A stretch of DNA of 64,000 nt from Pyrenochaeta sp. MPI-SDFR-AT-0127 (lineage: Eukaryota > Ascomycota > Dothideomycetes > Pleosporales > Cucurbitariaceae), in contig JAGTJM010000002.1 in NCBI GenBank assembly GCA_020747015.1, positions 806,001-870,000 of the forward strand, in the 5' to 3' direction. The position numbers and the translations under genes are program-made. Below the pieces are notes generated by a model. That model worked only from the letters and a program-made list of their open reading frames with translations. It searched no databases and was not told where the DNA came from. Positions within the stretch are counted from its first letter, which is position 1. Every line of letters starts with the position of its first letter. Shown here piece after piece: positions 11,058 through 23,982 of the stretch.

Positions 11058-14000
11058 CGACTCTGACCTATTCGGTGACATGTGGGAAGATGATAAGATG
11101 CGTAAATGTGAGGTGAGCTGGTGGCGTTTGCGATGGTATGGACTGAGAGGCCAGTTTGACGATTGTTTGGTCTTGGATTGTTGAACAGAAGTTCTGGTGA
11201 GTGTCTTTCAGAAAACAAGGTGGAAATTTGGCTCCTGAATACGGACATTGTGTGGGCAGATGGCATTTATCTATTATGCTCGCGTCAGTAGGGCAGCTCC
11301 AAGCGGACGTTCGGCGTTAAGTTGCGGAGCGAAAGCTCCGTAGTGAAATGTAATAATGAGCACTGCCGGCCCTGGCCAGCTAAACCCCTGTTTTTCTACA
11401 CATCATCAAGGCCGAGCGCGTTCAATCACATTTCGACTTTGCAGGGGGGCAGGGATTGGCGCCCTGCGCCAACCTTACGAAGACACTGGGCTAAGGTTCG
11501 GCGGAAATCGAGTGACAAAGCGAGGTGCGCGGAGTCGGCCAACAAGCGGACCGTGGACATGGAAAATGCCAAAACCCGCTCGTATCGCTGGTCGACTACA
11601 ACGGAAACAGGTGACGTTAATTCGGTCATATTTGCGGGCGTTTGGGCACCTTGAAGGCTCCTCAGATCGCAGCAGTCGGTTAGCGGCACCAAGCACTTCC
11701 ACGCCCAAAACCGTGCGGACAAAACACAACGTGCGACAACGAAATAGGAGCAAATACCCAGCCCACGGCAGAAGCAGCATCGAACCCTGATGCGCCTGAG
11801 CATGCCTCATCAGGCGCAAACACGTTGCTCGGTTGACTATGTCGGCGTCATCATTATGGCTCATCAGTAATACCAAAAATCGAAACCGCTCCCAGGACCC
11901 TCAAATCTGAAGCTCGGCCGAGTCAATGTCACTACTGGCTGACAGTTTTTCACAGCCGAGTGATCTCCTGTCGGGACAGTTTTGCATGTCAGAAATGCCT
12001 CGCGGCAGCTTGCAAGCATTGCGCCAAATGAATTTGGCATCGCTGGATTGAAGAACCGAGTGGATGTGCCATGACAAGTGAGGGCATGAACCGTTACCCA
12101 AATCTCAACAGATGTCAGTAAGCCATCCTTCGGCGAAGCTGTCCATCATCAATCACGAGACAGGCTCTGAATCGACATGTGCTGTTACCGAGAATCGCTA
12201 AAGCTGCTACTGCGCGCGCCGATACATTCAGCGCCTTGCGTCCTTTCAATCTGCTGACAACACACTGAATATGTGGCTAATCAAAGCCACTGCCTCCAAT
12301 CATGTTGCGTGCGACCCTGTCAGGTTTTTTCCCTTTGAGTGAGCTATACGTTACACCCTCTTAGTGATTATCAATAGCATGCATCAACGGTCCACAACAT
12401 TGCTCCCACTTGGTAGCATCTGATATATTCCCTTCCACCACCCATTGCTTGCTTGCTTCTTGTCCATTGTTATACTGCTCTGTTTAGCAATTTGCTATCC
12501 GTGCCGTATGGCTAGGATTCAAATCGCGCGCTTCTATTCACTCACCCTTTCTACCCCTATGACAATCACTCTGTGTATCATGAATACATTTCAGGTCCTG
12601 CATGTCGATATTGGCTGATTGCAAGGCATATTTCATATCGCGTCTTGCAAGATTTGCAAAGTGGAGGATCACGGGCGTCGTCAGGCAACGTGGCTGAGAA
12701 CACCATTTCGGTACATGTTGCGAGAACGAGAACGCAACCGTCGTGTTCGAATCCGTCTATACGGTGCCTACTCCACCCCCACCCCCCCTGTCGATGGGCA
12801 GTCCCAGCGAATCACATCTACTATGCAGATTCAGTCAAACATTTAATTTCGCGTGTAAAGTCAGCCGCCTCAATCGACTTGTCAGCACTCTGGGCATCGA
12901 TCTGAAATTCGCAATGCATTATCCAGATCAGTATTATCCCCGTTTGGCAATTGCAATTGCAGCCCGCTGCTAACATGATCAAATCTCTGGACGTTTGTAC
13001 GCCTGACTTCTTAACATCCACCTCATTCGCAATTTTGGCATCTCTGTTCTGCTTAGCGAGCGCACTCGGCGAGGTTCCCTGCATACATATTTGGCTTACA
13101 AACAGACCAATGTGGGGCTTGCACGCCAATTACGGATTACTTGCTGATTCTCGAGCCTCTGCTCCTGAGTCCATTTCAGTATACGGTTGGTTTAGCCCTG
13201 GCATTTAGTCAGAGACCATAGAACTATCAGGTCCGAAAGCCAATTTGAAATTTGATGAGATCATTTTGACCTTGTCATCGAATGGAAGCAATCTATGTTG
13301 CTCTCTTGTCGAGGACCTGATAACAGAAGCATCCTTATCAGGCGCCGTACAAAAAGAAAAAACTGCAAAATACTGCTGCCTTAAAATCAATGTTAACTCT
13401 AGAATCTGAATGAACTTGCTCGGTAGAGAGATGCTGCTTACAAGAATGGAAACTGCCTGGTCTTGCATCCAAACTGGGGCGACTTGCATTGTACCCTTGA
13501 TCTACAATAATGGATTTGTTGCCAAACACGAGAGTACCTTGCCAAGGCTCGCCTACGGAAATGGCCTTCACGGCAACATTGTCCACGCATGTTCTTTACT
13601 GAGTGCGATGCTTTCCCGCTCTTACATACGGCATAGATAAATACACTGCTTTGGTGACTGTTTGATTCCTCCTCGTCTCTCTCATTGATGCGTTTTCTAA
13701 CATTATCCTGTTCTTCGGCTTGGTACTACCCAGAGTTTCAAGTCAAAGACATGGATAACTGGCTCGATGTTGCCAAGCTCATTCCCACGGCGTTACTTGA
13801 GTGTCGGCTAGGCGTCATGATGCCGACTTTACACCCAGTAACGTATCGTTCTTTGAGAGAACATGCATAACTCTACTTCTCTAGTGCCACGAAGCCTGAT
13901 CTTACATTATTTATCAGGCCATTTCTGATGAACAGTGTCACGACATGTCGTTACCTGAGGAAACCGAGACCGAAGACATCTCGTTTCAAAGACCGAGACC

Positions 14001-17000
14001 GACAATGTCCTGTTTCATGGCCAAAGGCATAAGCCAAGGCGCCGGTTCTTGACCCTAATCACGACTTCAGAATACGGCGGTATACTGGGGAACGTTAGCC
14101 ACCAGCGCCACGGGGCTTAACCACTGTGAACAGCGCCAATCCCTCAACACGCGTATGCGTGCGCGGGACATGAGTGTGCCGAGTCGCCGAGCATGTAAAG
14201 ACCGATCTTCCAAGAGGCATCGATACGCTCCTGTACGAAATTACCCTCTCTATTGTCAAAGAACGTAACATCCAGCGCACTCAGTCGACTGCGGGGTCAA
14301 CCCGACATCTTGGCCAACACAAATACATAGCCTCTTGATCTTCACCATGAATGTTCAGGAAGTACAGCCGATCCAATGGCAACCAGCCCGCTACATACCC
14401 CAGAATCTCCGCAGCGTTCGCCCAGACTTTCCAGCGTGAATAATAAGACCTAAGAAAAGGGCGCGCACGTTCGTTCCGATGCAATTTGAGCCTGATCCAA
14501 GACCTCCTGACCGTCTCAGCCCCAGGACGACGTGGACGTCGCAATTCAGAAATTACTCGGCTGTCGAGCGCTAAGAATTTCCGCCCCTGGCTTCCAGCCT
14601 CCCAATCCAGCTCCAGGGACGAAAACGCTCGGTAGCTCCACTCTCGTGAGTTCGGCCTACGGACTTTCCGCTTCCCGCTCCGATATGGTAATCGAGAATA
14701 CATTCAGTTCGAGTGCTGCCGGAGCCGATATTCACGTGGCTAAGGAGACGAGACTGGCCGTTGTGTGGTTCCCAAGGAAATTGTCGTCAGTGCCGTTCTA
14801 GATGAGTCGGTTTACTCGAGCAATTGTCATGATCTTGCTTGTTTCTTGAGAAAGTGGGCAAGGTTGTGCCCAATAAGCACCCTTGACATGTGCGCAATGC
14901 ATTTTTGCACAAATATTTCAACGGACTCAATACAGAATTCTCGGAGAAAGCACCGCCGTTTCGATTTGACTGATCACCAGCGATCGCCAACACATTGAGG
15001 CCCGAAGTCAACACACCAGAATCAAAATGAGGCGAATCGCCCACACTATCCCCACCCAAACGCCACCCAATCCTGATAAGGCTGAAAAGCTTCGATGGCC
15101 CAACCTGCATGCCCACTTACATCATGATGCGCCGCCGTATGTGCAAGATGGCCAACTTATTGAGCGCCTGATTTTCGGGGTTGAATATCTTAAAGGCAAG
15201 TTAAGAACATAATATCCCTCTCAGGGTTTGGGCTGTGGCACCTGAACAGGAAGTACAGATGATGACCACGCGTCAGCGTGAGAATTAAAGTCAATGCGAC
15301 CACGATGGCATGAACATTTTGGTGCATCTTCGGCCGATGCTTTCGATGCTCACCAATATCAACTAGTAGTCCAGTAGAATACATCGCAGACTGGAGTAAA
15401 TCTCCCATCACGAGCGTGCTAAGATCACACTGCGCGTTATTCAAACCATGACACAACACGGACCACAAGAAATGCTGGCCTTGCCCTCTGTGCACCAAGC
15501 TTCATGGAGCAGACGTTGACGATCATTGATCGTCCCGCTTGCAGTAATTCCACCTCTTCCCTGGACGATCCTTGCGCCAAAGCGCCAACGCATTGGAACC
15601 AGGCCAGCAACTCGCTATACCTGCACATCGTACGAGTGTTGCGGCTCTTTGAAAGCTGTTGGCAAAAAGTAATCATTGCGCTTTTTCAGGCTGGACCTTG
15701 ATGGTGAGCAATGATTATGACGCCTACTATGTATATTTGGTCAGGCCAAGGCTATGTCAATGCCACCGATGCTTTTTTGGTATCAGAATTCGGACTTACA
15801 CCCTGGCCCAGCTCCTGGTTGTCCACGTATGATGACCCAAGTCAATATGGAGACATCGTGCCGAAGAAACACTGGCCAACAGTTGTAATATGCCACAACT
15901 GCTGACACCCATCTCACAATTTGACTCCTTTATACTTCGGAGGATAATACGGCCGGCATGCCGTTAACGCTCCCGAGTAACTACCGGAGTTGCAACGGTT
16001 GACCGTTTCTGATTGCTCGCATCCATAATGCTACGCTGCAAAGGGACAACTATGGCCCTGCCACAAGATCGATCGCCGTTCGAGACTTCTTTCGAAATAC
16101 TTGCTGATGCTCACTTCATCGAAGAATCCCCTCGCCCTCCTCATCATTATTTCTTCAATGCATAGTTGCAATCACATATCCCACTATGCTCACACCACAA
16201 AGACTGGCGACTGGAACAGTGAGCAGCACAATGCATGCAGCCCTCTCATTATCCAGTGAGACACTATCAGCGAACGAATTGAACTTAGGCTCGACGTCTT
16301 TTGGAGACGATTACTCCTTTATGATGATGACAAGGTCCACATTCGTTTCTTCGTTATCCTTTCCATATTATCTTGCGACGGGGAGTCCAATAAACCTGAG
16401 TTACGCTCAATGTGCTTCGATGCAAGCGCGTGAGCACGAGGCGATCGGAACAAAGCCAGGATGATCCATCACACCTCGTTTTTACAAGTCAAACTTAACG
16501 TGAGTTGAAACGAACGGCCACAATGAGGAAACGACATAGTTCGTCTTGTTCGCATACCAGTGTTTGGCGCTATTGCTCCTTGCATACCTACCAAGTATAC
16601 AGTTTTTGAGTTCAATGTTTCCCATTCTCATTGGCAACTAATTGTGCGCAATGTGTTCAACGGACTATTAGTAGAGAACGTCACTCTTCGATCAAGACAT
16701 TCCCAACGTGGAAGCATCTCGCTTGCTGTGACGAGGCTCTGCAGAGCTGTATCCATAAGCGGTGATCCAATGTGCTTGCTTCGCTCGTTTCGGCTAAAAC
16801 GCCGAACTCATCCCGGGTTGGGCGACCATACTCTCAGGGAGTATGATTCCGTGCGAATAGTAGAGCTAGTAGATTCTGAAGGTATCAACCACACGTCAAA
16901 TATTCATATCTGTTTGACTAACACAGGTCATGACTCCGCGGCACCATAACGTGTGCATGCACGTCAGGATGCAAGCCGTACAGATGGTGCTCACGTATTG

Positions 17001-20000
17001 CGGATTATTTCTTCTCAAATACTCAAGCCTCGATTTAGAGTTTGGGGCTGAGGAGAATCATCGTCATCACCATTACCTTCCTTCGAAGCGAACTTAGCAT
17101 AAGCATCTAGATGACCCATCAACCTGGGTTTGAGACATGTAGTGAGAACTATGACAATCAAGGATGATTTTTCAGGCAACCTGGGGAATCAGAGACGGTT
17201 AAGATTAGACGGCATTTTATGATGAGTCTTCTTATAGGTTGACGAGTATGCGACACATTTAAGCCTACACAATTACGGGTAATGAAGCCTCGCTACCAAA
17301 GTCCCTCCGTGAACTCTATGGAGCTACGGGGAAGTGGTCGCATTACATCGAGACATGAAATCTTACTCGAAAAACATCTAGGCATAACACGTATATACGC
17401 ACTTTTATCCTCGTTTGGTGAAGGAAATCACAACATCGCTTGTAAGCTTACATCACTATAGAACCAATCCGAAGTAGCCACATGCTCATCAGGCGATATC
17501 CGTATTGGGCAACAACATAATGTGGAGATGAGAAGCTCTAGAAGATGATCGACCGCGGCAGCTCTCGAGATATAGGAGGATTCGACAAGTAAAAGATACG
17601 GGCGGGGTGCGAAAAGGGACTATTGTGGCGGCTGAGTACGATCGCAACGGCTACTAGGGGCTGAGCAGAACGAAGTGGACTCTCTCAAGCGAATAGGAGG
17701 AGCTAAATATACCCTCGGCAGCTCTGATAGAGCCATTGGAGAAGATGGCGACATCCACGTTCGTGACTGACCGATTGCGGGTCCTTTGTGATGTTGGAAC
17801 AGCGACAGATTACTAAATCGTGGCGTTTTGTAAGCAACGAAGAGCTGAAAGCTGGGACAGGCGCGTTCTGCTCGGGGGAACAAGGACAAGGGCGCCGAAC
17901 ATCAAGATGAGAAATGCTACAGCCGCCTGCAATGAGGAGACGGACAAAGAAACGGGGTTAATGCAGGCAAGGATGAACATGATGGATTTTTGATACCGGA
18001 GTTAAGTGGGTACGAAATCGCGGAACTCCGATCTGTTTTTGAGTCATGAGCCGAGACCCAAGCCTTGTTGTTTGGCGACATGCAGAGGAATCGCCGAAGA
18101 CCCTCTCAAGAGAGACCGATTTTGGGGTGCATGAAAGGAAGTCTATTTCGTCGTCACATGTCCAAGCCACCCATGACCATTCTCCATAACCAAACAGACC
18201 AATCTGAAGCCAAGGCGCTATGCAGATGTCAAGTTTGACCTTCACATCCTTCAGAGAGATTGATGTTCACTACATGTCTCGAGGTTTCTATGGTTCGATG
18301 CAAGAGGAAAGTATCAATGGCACTGTAAGAAGAAGGAACCATCAGTGACTGGATCAAAGATTTCGAGCAGGGACTGGGAGACAACCCGAAGCTAGCGAAT
18401 GGATCGAGATCGAACGGGACGAGTGGTGATGGATATCATACGACTGCCATAGACTACAAATAATTTTGGAACTCCAATGATGCGCAATGTCGGCGGGTAC
18501 ACCGTTAAGAGCGGCGCCCTTCTGTCATTTTAACTTATTTAGGTTCTTCTTTCAACTGCTGTCAGGCGCAGGCTCGTAACGGAGCCCAGTCCAGCGCCCA
18601 TAGCGGGATGCTCGGCGGACATGAATCGACTCCCCTTGCAGGAATGCGCACAATTCAAGATGTACAATGATCTGCTCGGACTGGGTTTGTACTGTGCCTT
18701 GTAAAGTCCTCTTTAAGTTATTGAAAAATCGACCATGCTGCTGCATGTGCAGGTTTCCTGTTTCCATCACAGCAAAGAAGAGATGGATATGCCATGTCAT
18801 TGTTCCAGTTTAGGTGCCGCGCGGCTTAAATCGTTGGAGTCGATCGTCGAACGTTCGAGGCGTATTGGAGTGAAATGGAGTGGGGCATGGAGGTGGCGGT
18901 TCATGCTTTGGTCATTTCGGTGGGCGCTTTTGCCAGGTGAGCTCTCGAAGCTGCGTCTTCATCTCATCTTTAAAGTGATCGAAGGCCGATGGGCCGGTCC
19001 CTAGTGATTGATGAGTTAATTGTCCTTGGGCAATTTGGATAGTTGGGGCTATGTGCGTACTGCCTCCTCCATTCTTCTGCTCGAAATCTGGAAGCCTGTT
19101 GATTTTGCGGTACGCTTTCTGAACAGCTCGATTGAAGCCCGGTGACCGTATCAGCTTCAGAGAGGATCAGTGACCGTCTTGGGGGAGGGTGTCTAGAAGT
19201 GACAGTGTGACATACTCGTGCGACTGCCCAGGCCTGTGATGTGCTGTCAGAGTGGGATGTTTCTGCTTGGTTTGAGCATTGCTACTAACCTCGACAAGCG
19301 CAAACCATGGCGCCATGGTGGGGGTTACACAGACAAGCACAAGAGGATAGCAGCTGCCATGGGATAGCGATGAATGTGTGAGTGGTGGCGAGGAAGCAGT
19401 GCTATGGTGGAGGTTATGGGAGCAGCCTCGGGAAGCGGACAGCGGAAAGCGCGTGCAACCATGGGCGGAACAGGGCCCGCCGTGCTTTGCGACGCAGACG
19501 CGCTTGAGAGTTGCTAAATGACCCCTGTCTGCATCTTCTCTTGATCGCCTTGTCCTCAGCGTCCTCTTGTTGCCTTGATGCTTGTGTTGCACTCGTCTAG
19601 TCTTCGCTCTTACAGCCCTACTGTTTTCTCTTCTCTTGTTCAAGTCGCCGTCTTCTAGAAGCCCTAGCATCGGCGCGCTTCGACCTGCCTGCGATCTGAC
19701 AAGTCCACCACCACCACCACAGCAGATTGCCTGCAGCCCCTCCGGCAACGCTATCGCTGAACCTGGTTCCTGGCGAACGGATACCAGGCGGTTTGGTGGG
19801 ACCGGTGGATATTTGGGCGGCTCTGGTATAAACCCTGAGCAGAGCCCGCACTGGAAGCAGCATTACCACTCCTCCCGCTACCGCCACCTCGAGACTCGCA
19901 TTCTCTCCTGTTGAACTTGAGCTGGCTGAAAGCCCCGACCCGCCATTGAGCACTGCACCCGATCGTGTGCCACGCACAGATTGGGGAAAGCCCCAACCTC

Positions 20001-20265
20001 CCACGAGGCGCACACGTGGTCGACGAAGCATATTCCTGCAGTCCACTCCCATTTGAACATCGTCTGAGCCTATCAATTTCCCCCCTTCACACGCCACTGC
20101 TGCACGCAGCCGCCCACCATTCAGTCTATAAGATTTCTTGTCCCTCCTCTGCCACGCCCCGAAGCCTTTCCCAACACCGACAACAACGCCTTCAAACTGC
20201 ATAAACTCCGCGCCCTGAGGCGCAAGGCGAAGCTCACGGGCGTTCTTACACGGAACGACCCAGAT
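11058..20265. other. Gene-poor interval of 9.2 kb
   Basis: I see no recognisable gene, RNA gene or transposon here. The longest ATG-started frames are a 140-codon frame on the minus strand (14703-14281) and a 129-codon frame on + (16560-16949); neither shows a domain. Base composition is not strongly A+T-rich, unlike typical RIP-degraded islands. The last kilobase (about 19.2-20.26 kb) is G+C- and pyrimidine-rich and is probably the leader or promoter of the phosphatase gene. A lncRNA, lineage-specific intron-rich genes, or old decayed genes could be hidden here. Confidence 0.45.
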
Positions 20266-21761
20266 ATGGCTTCGGCGGGGGTTCCACTGTCTCCGTCATC
20301 GTCCAAGCGCTCGCGTAGCAGAGACAGCACCCGCTCGGCAACCAACTCGTCCCTCCACACGCCTGCCGCGAATACGCCCTTCATCACCCCTTCAGTGAGC
20401 ACGAATAGCCTCATAATACCTTCGTCAACGCCCGGCACCCCTGCCAACGGCGAGCAATATCCTCAAGATGCGACTCCATATCCCGCATTTCTGAAGCCAA
20501 GCAGAGCAGGCAGGTAGACTCGGCCCGCATTTGCTTACAAGGAAAACGTGGCTGACTTGATCAATGTAGACTTGCACGCAAAATGGACCCGTCTGGACTG
20601 GATCCAAATGGATCGCCTTAGAGATGGTGCCCAAGCCGCTGGTTCGGAGCAGCCGAGTCAATGGGCGAGATGTACTGGAGAGGACTATGCGCTGCGTAAT
20701 AGATACGCAAACGTCGACCCATACCAAGCGAATAGAGTGAAGCTCGAGGTGCCAGAAGGCCAGTTTGATTACATCAACGCCTCGCCAATTGTCCTGGAGT
20801 CGACCAAGTCGAAGACTGTTCTCCAGTACATTGCTACCCAGGTATGTATACTTGGGTTCGATTCTACCAAGACAGTCGCCAACTGATGTCATCATAGGGA
20901 CCGAAAGCTGATAGCTGGTCACACATTTGGCGCATGATCTGGAAGGAGAACGTATCGCCGGCAGTCATAGTAATGCTTACGAAAGCCTATGAGGCGAACC
21001 GAGAAAAATGTTATCCATACTATCCACAGTCGCCTTCGAGTCCTGACATGCGCATCAACGAGCATGACGAGTTTGAGGACGGCTTCATACACAACCTACA
21101 CTTGGCGTCGCTGTCGCATGATAGCGAGGCTGGGACAGAAGTTAGAGAAATCGATATGACAACAGACGATGGAAGTGAGTCTCGGAAGATTTGGCACTTG
21201 CTCTTCGATGGGTGGCCCGACTTTTCGGTTCCAGAAGGAGCAAATAGGGCCGCCATGCTGAAGCTGGTGGACATCTCTCGATCCAAGAACGCGGATAACT
21301 CCACAAACCCACGAATAGTGCATTGTAGTGCCGGTATCGGTCGCAGCGGAACCTTCATTGCGCTCGACTGGCTTATGCAGGAACTCGAAGAGGGTTCACT
21401 GGACGAGACGCCGGAGAACGAGGACCCAGTCGTGAGTGTCGTCGAGAAGCTGAGAGATCAACGAGCCGGAATGGTGCAATCCAAGAATCAATTTCTGTTC
21501 ATCTATGATGTACTGCGCGAACGATGGCGCGAGCGGTGGATTTCTCAAAATCCCACCGAAGCCAGCCGACTTGGAATCACCAGTATCGCTACCATCGATA
21601 GCGAACCCGCGCTCAAGAGGCAGAAGTCGATGCAGGAGCGCGATTCCAGTACACAACTGAGTCTCGACGCAAGTGAGACTACGCCAGATATAGATGCGCG
21701 TGCACAGCTCGAGGCAGAGCTTATGGATGCAGACATGGAGTATGAGAAAGGGAAAACGTAG
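20266..21761 (+). CDS. Classical protein tyrosine phosphatase, non-receptor type
   Basis: Three exons, 20266-20509, 20570-20841 and 20898-21761, giving 459 residues. The second intron is GT-AG. The first gives a continuous frame only with a GC donor (CAG|GCAGGT). After a Ser/Thr/Pro-rich N-terminus of about 80 residues, the PTP domain shows its standard motifs in order: the pTyr loop NRYANVDPY, the FDYINAS block, the WPD loop with Asp280 (GWPDFSVPEGA), the P-loop HCSAGIGRSGTF with nucleophile Cys315 and its Arg, and the Q-loop QSKNQFLFIYD. All catalytic residues are present. The tail is acidic. In fungi, relatives (Pyp1/Ptp2-type) dephosphorylate MAP kinases, so a role in stress or mating signalling is plausible but inferred. 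Confidence 0.9.
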
Positions 21762-22471
21762 TTGGCCTTTTCTTCCGAAGGCTTCGCGCAGACATGAATT
21801 CGGTGTTGTATTAACATACGCTCTGTGACGTCACTAGAGCCATAGGAATATCGGCCATCACTGCAGCAAGAATCTTGGGCAATAATACACGGAATGATTT
21901 CGCAACATGGTGCACACGACCCCGAAGCGCGGCAATCCTCTGCCACCATCTTCCAATTCTATTCGCTTCGGAACTTGTCTGAGACTCTGCCAGGCTTTTA
22001 CCCTCTGCGCGTGGGACATTTTCGCGCGGTTCCCGAGGTTCTCTCTATTGCAACTCCGTTACGTTTTCATCTTAAACTGATCAGGACGACATAATTTCTT
22101 TGTTTGGCTCATTGTATTTGCTACGAGGATGCATAGCGTTGCGCATACCCTTTGGGTGTTGGGTTTGGTAATGGTTGATATCCATGGCTTGCATTCTGGA
22201 TCACGCGTAGACTAAGACTATTCCCTATAGCATTGATTAGGTTATCATGTTAATTTCATTATTATTATATCATATCTCATCCAAACTAGCGTGACTTGGG
22301 CAACAATCATTGCCTGGTGAGGATCTGTGGTCCAGAGAGTGATGTGCCCTTACGTCACGAGTGCCTTCCGTATAAGTCCTTTTCCACAAATCCATCAGTA
22401 CCGCGACAGCACAACTTATAAAGGACTATTTTTGAACTTTACAATATCACGATTACACAACACTCAACATA
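21762..22471. other. Intergenic, about 700 bp, promoter of the PRISE gene
   Basis: No gene. A+T-rich around 22230-22270. It contains the TATA element noted separately. Confidence 0.4.
22417..22422 (+). promoter_or_regulatory. TATA box upstream of the PRISE-like reductase gene
   Basis: TATAAA stands 50 bp before the start codon at 22472 and is followed by an A+C-rich leader (CAACACTCAACATA). Strong TATA boxes are rarer at housekeeping genes and more common at inducible ones. The site is seen directly; its use is inference. Confidence 0.45.
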
Positions 22472-23762
22472 ATGCCTTCAGCGATAGTTACTGGTGCCAC
22501 AGGTATGTCAATCTCATGCTCAGCTAGCATCATCATCCTGAATATAGCATCTTATAGGCATCCTGGGCCGTCAAATTGTCTCTGAGCTAAGCAAGAATCG
22601 CCAGCAGTGGCAAACAATCCATGCATTGTCTCGCACCAAGAAAGAAGAATACCCAGAAAATGTAAAGCAAAACCACATCGATCTTGAGTCCAACCCAGAC
22701 GAAATGGCAAACGACCTCGAGAACGTGCGCGGAGAGTACATCTTCTTCGCCGCGTACCTAGCGCAAGACACTGAGCAAAAAGCCTGGGACGTCAATGGCG
22801 CCATGCTGTCTAATTTCCTCAGCGCGCTTGAGAAAACTGGGGCCATCGAAAATGTTAAACGAATCATCCTGGTGACGGGCGCGAAGCAATACGGTGTGCA
22901 TTTGGGAGTGCCTAAGCAGCCCATGGAAGAGAGTGATCTGTGGTTGACTGACTCCAACTGGCCGCCCAACTTCTACTACAACCAGCAAACCATCCTACAC
23001 AAGTTTTGCTCCCAGAACGGCATAGAATGGGTGGTAACATATCCCAACGATGTGATTGGATTTGCCACAGGAAACTTTATGAATCTCTCCTCTGCACTCG
23101 CCCTCTACGCCGTAGTGTCCAAGGAACTTCCCAATCACGATGGTCTGGTGTTTCCCGGCTCTCCAGACTTTTACTCAAAGTTTGACTGCTTCACGAATGC
23201 GCAGCTACACGCTGAATTTTGCGCATGGGCAGCGCTGGAGCCGCGCGCGGCGAATCAAGCATTCAACGTGGTGAATGGGGACGTGGAGAGCTGGCAGAAC
23301 CTGTGGCCACGGGTAGCAGAGTATTTCGACACAAAAGCCAAAGCAGATCAATTCAAGGGCGCGTATTCGGGCTCAGAATTCGTTGTGGCGGAGAAGAGTA
23401 GCTCGAGTGATTTGGATTCTAATCCGCCGATCACGGCGTTGGCAGAGAAGTCTGGACTTGTTGGTACGCCAGCACTCGCGCAGTCCAAAGTTGAGCAGCA
23501 TGTCGACTTGGTGAAGTGGAGCCAGCGCTCTGATGTTAAAGAGGCGTGGAGCAGGGTTGCCCAAAGGGCAGGGTTGGATAAGGAGATTTTCGAAAAAACA
23601 ACGTGGGGGTTCCTGGGTTTCGTGCTAGGCAGGAAGTTTGAGTTGGTGATTAGTATGAGCAAGGCTAGGGAGTATGGATGGACGGGGTACAAAGATACAT
23701 GGAAGAGTCTAGAGGAAGTTTTTGGTGAGTTGAAGAAGAATGGCGTGATCCCCCAGGCCTAG
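22472..23762 (+). CDS. PRISE-like NAD(P)-dependent reductase (extended SDR)
   Basis: Two exons, 22472-22502 and 22558-23762, giving 411 residues. The tiny first exon encodes MPSAIVTGATG; splicing rebuilds the Rossmann glycine motif VTGATGILGR. The catalytic pattern is not the usual YxxxK. It has LVTGAKQYG (Lys) and NFYYNQQ (Tyr), as in the progesterone 5-beta-reductase/iridoid synthase-like (PRISE) group. Length and C-terminal features (TTWGFLGFVLGR, DTWKSLEEVFGELKKNGVIP) fit that group. PRISE enzymes reduce activated C=C bonds of enones; fungal members are found both in secondary-metabolite clusters and as stand-alone genes. No cluster partner is visible nearby. The TATA box suggests regulated expression. 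Substrate unknown. Confidence 0.85.
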
Positions 23763-23982
23763 GTCAAAGGCGTCTTTGTGGTACTACGCCCATTTGATAG
23801 ATTTACTACTATAGTGTCACTATACTTCACAAGATAAATCGTATGCAAAGTGGTGTACTTGTATATGCATTTGTGTATGTAAATGGGTATCTCGTTGTTT
23901 AATCATATCTTCGCTAGTTGAAAAACGGCGCCTAACGCTCACCATGTGTTCGTTTCCTTTCATGCCGATTCATATATTTTGT

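Noticed and set aside
11356..11876. Overlapping frames of 110-144 codons on both strands
   Set aside because: Open on both strands together with no domain, so probably due to base composition.
19582..19914. 110-codon + frame with a hydrophobic start, before the phosphatase gene
   Set aside because: Could pass for a signal peptide, but the rest is Pro/Ser low complexity and it sits in the probable leader of the next gene.
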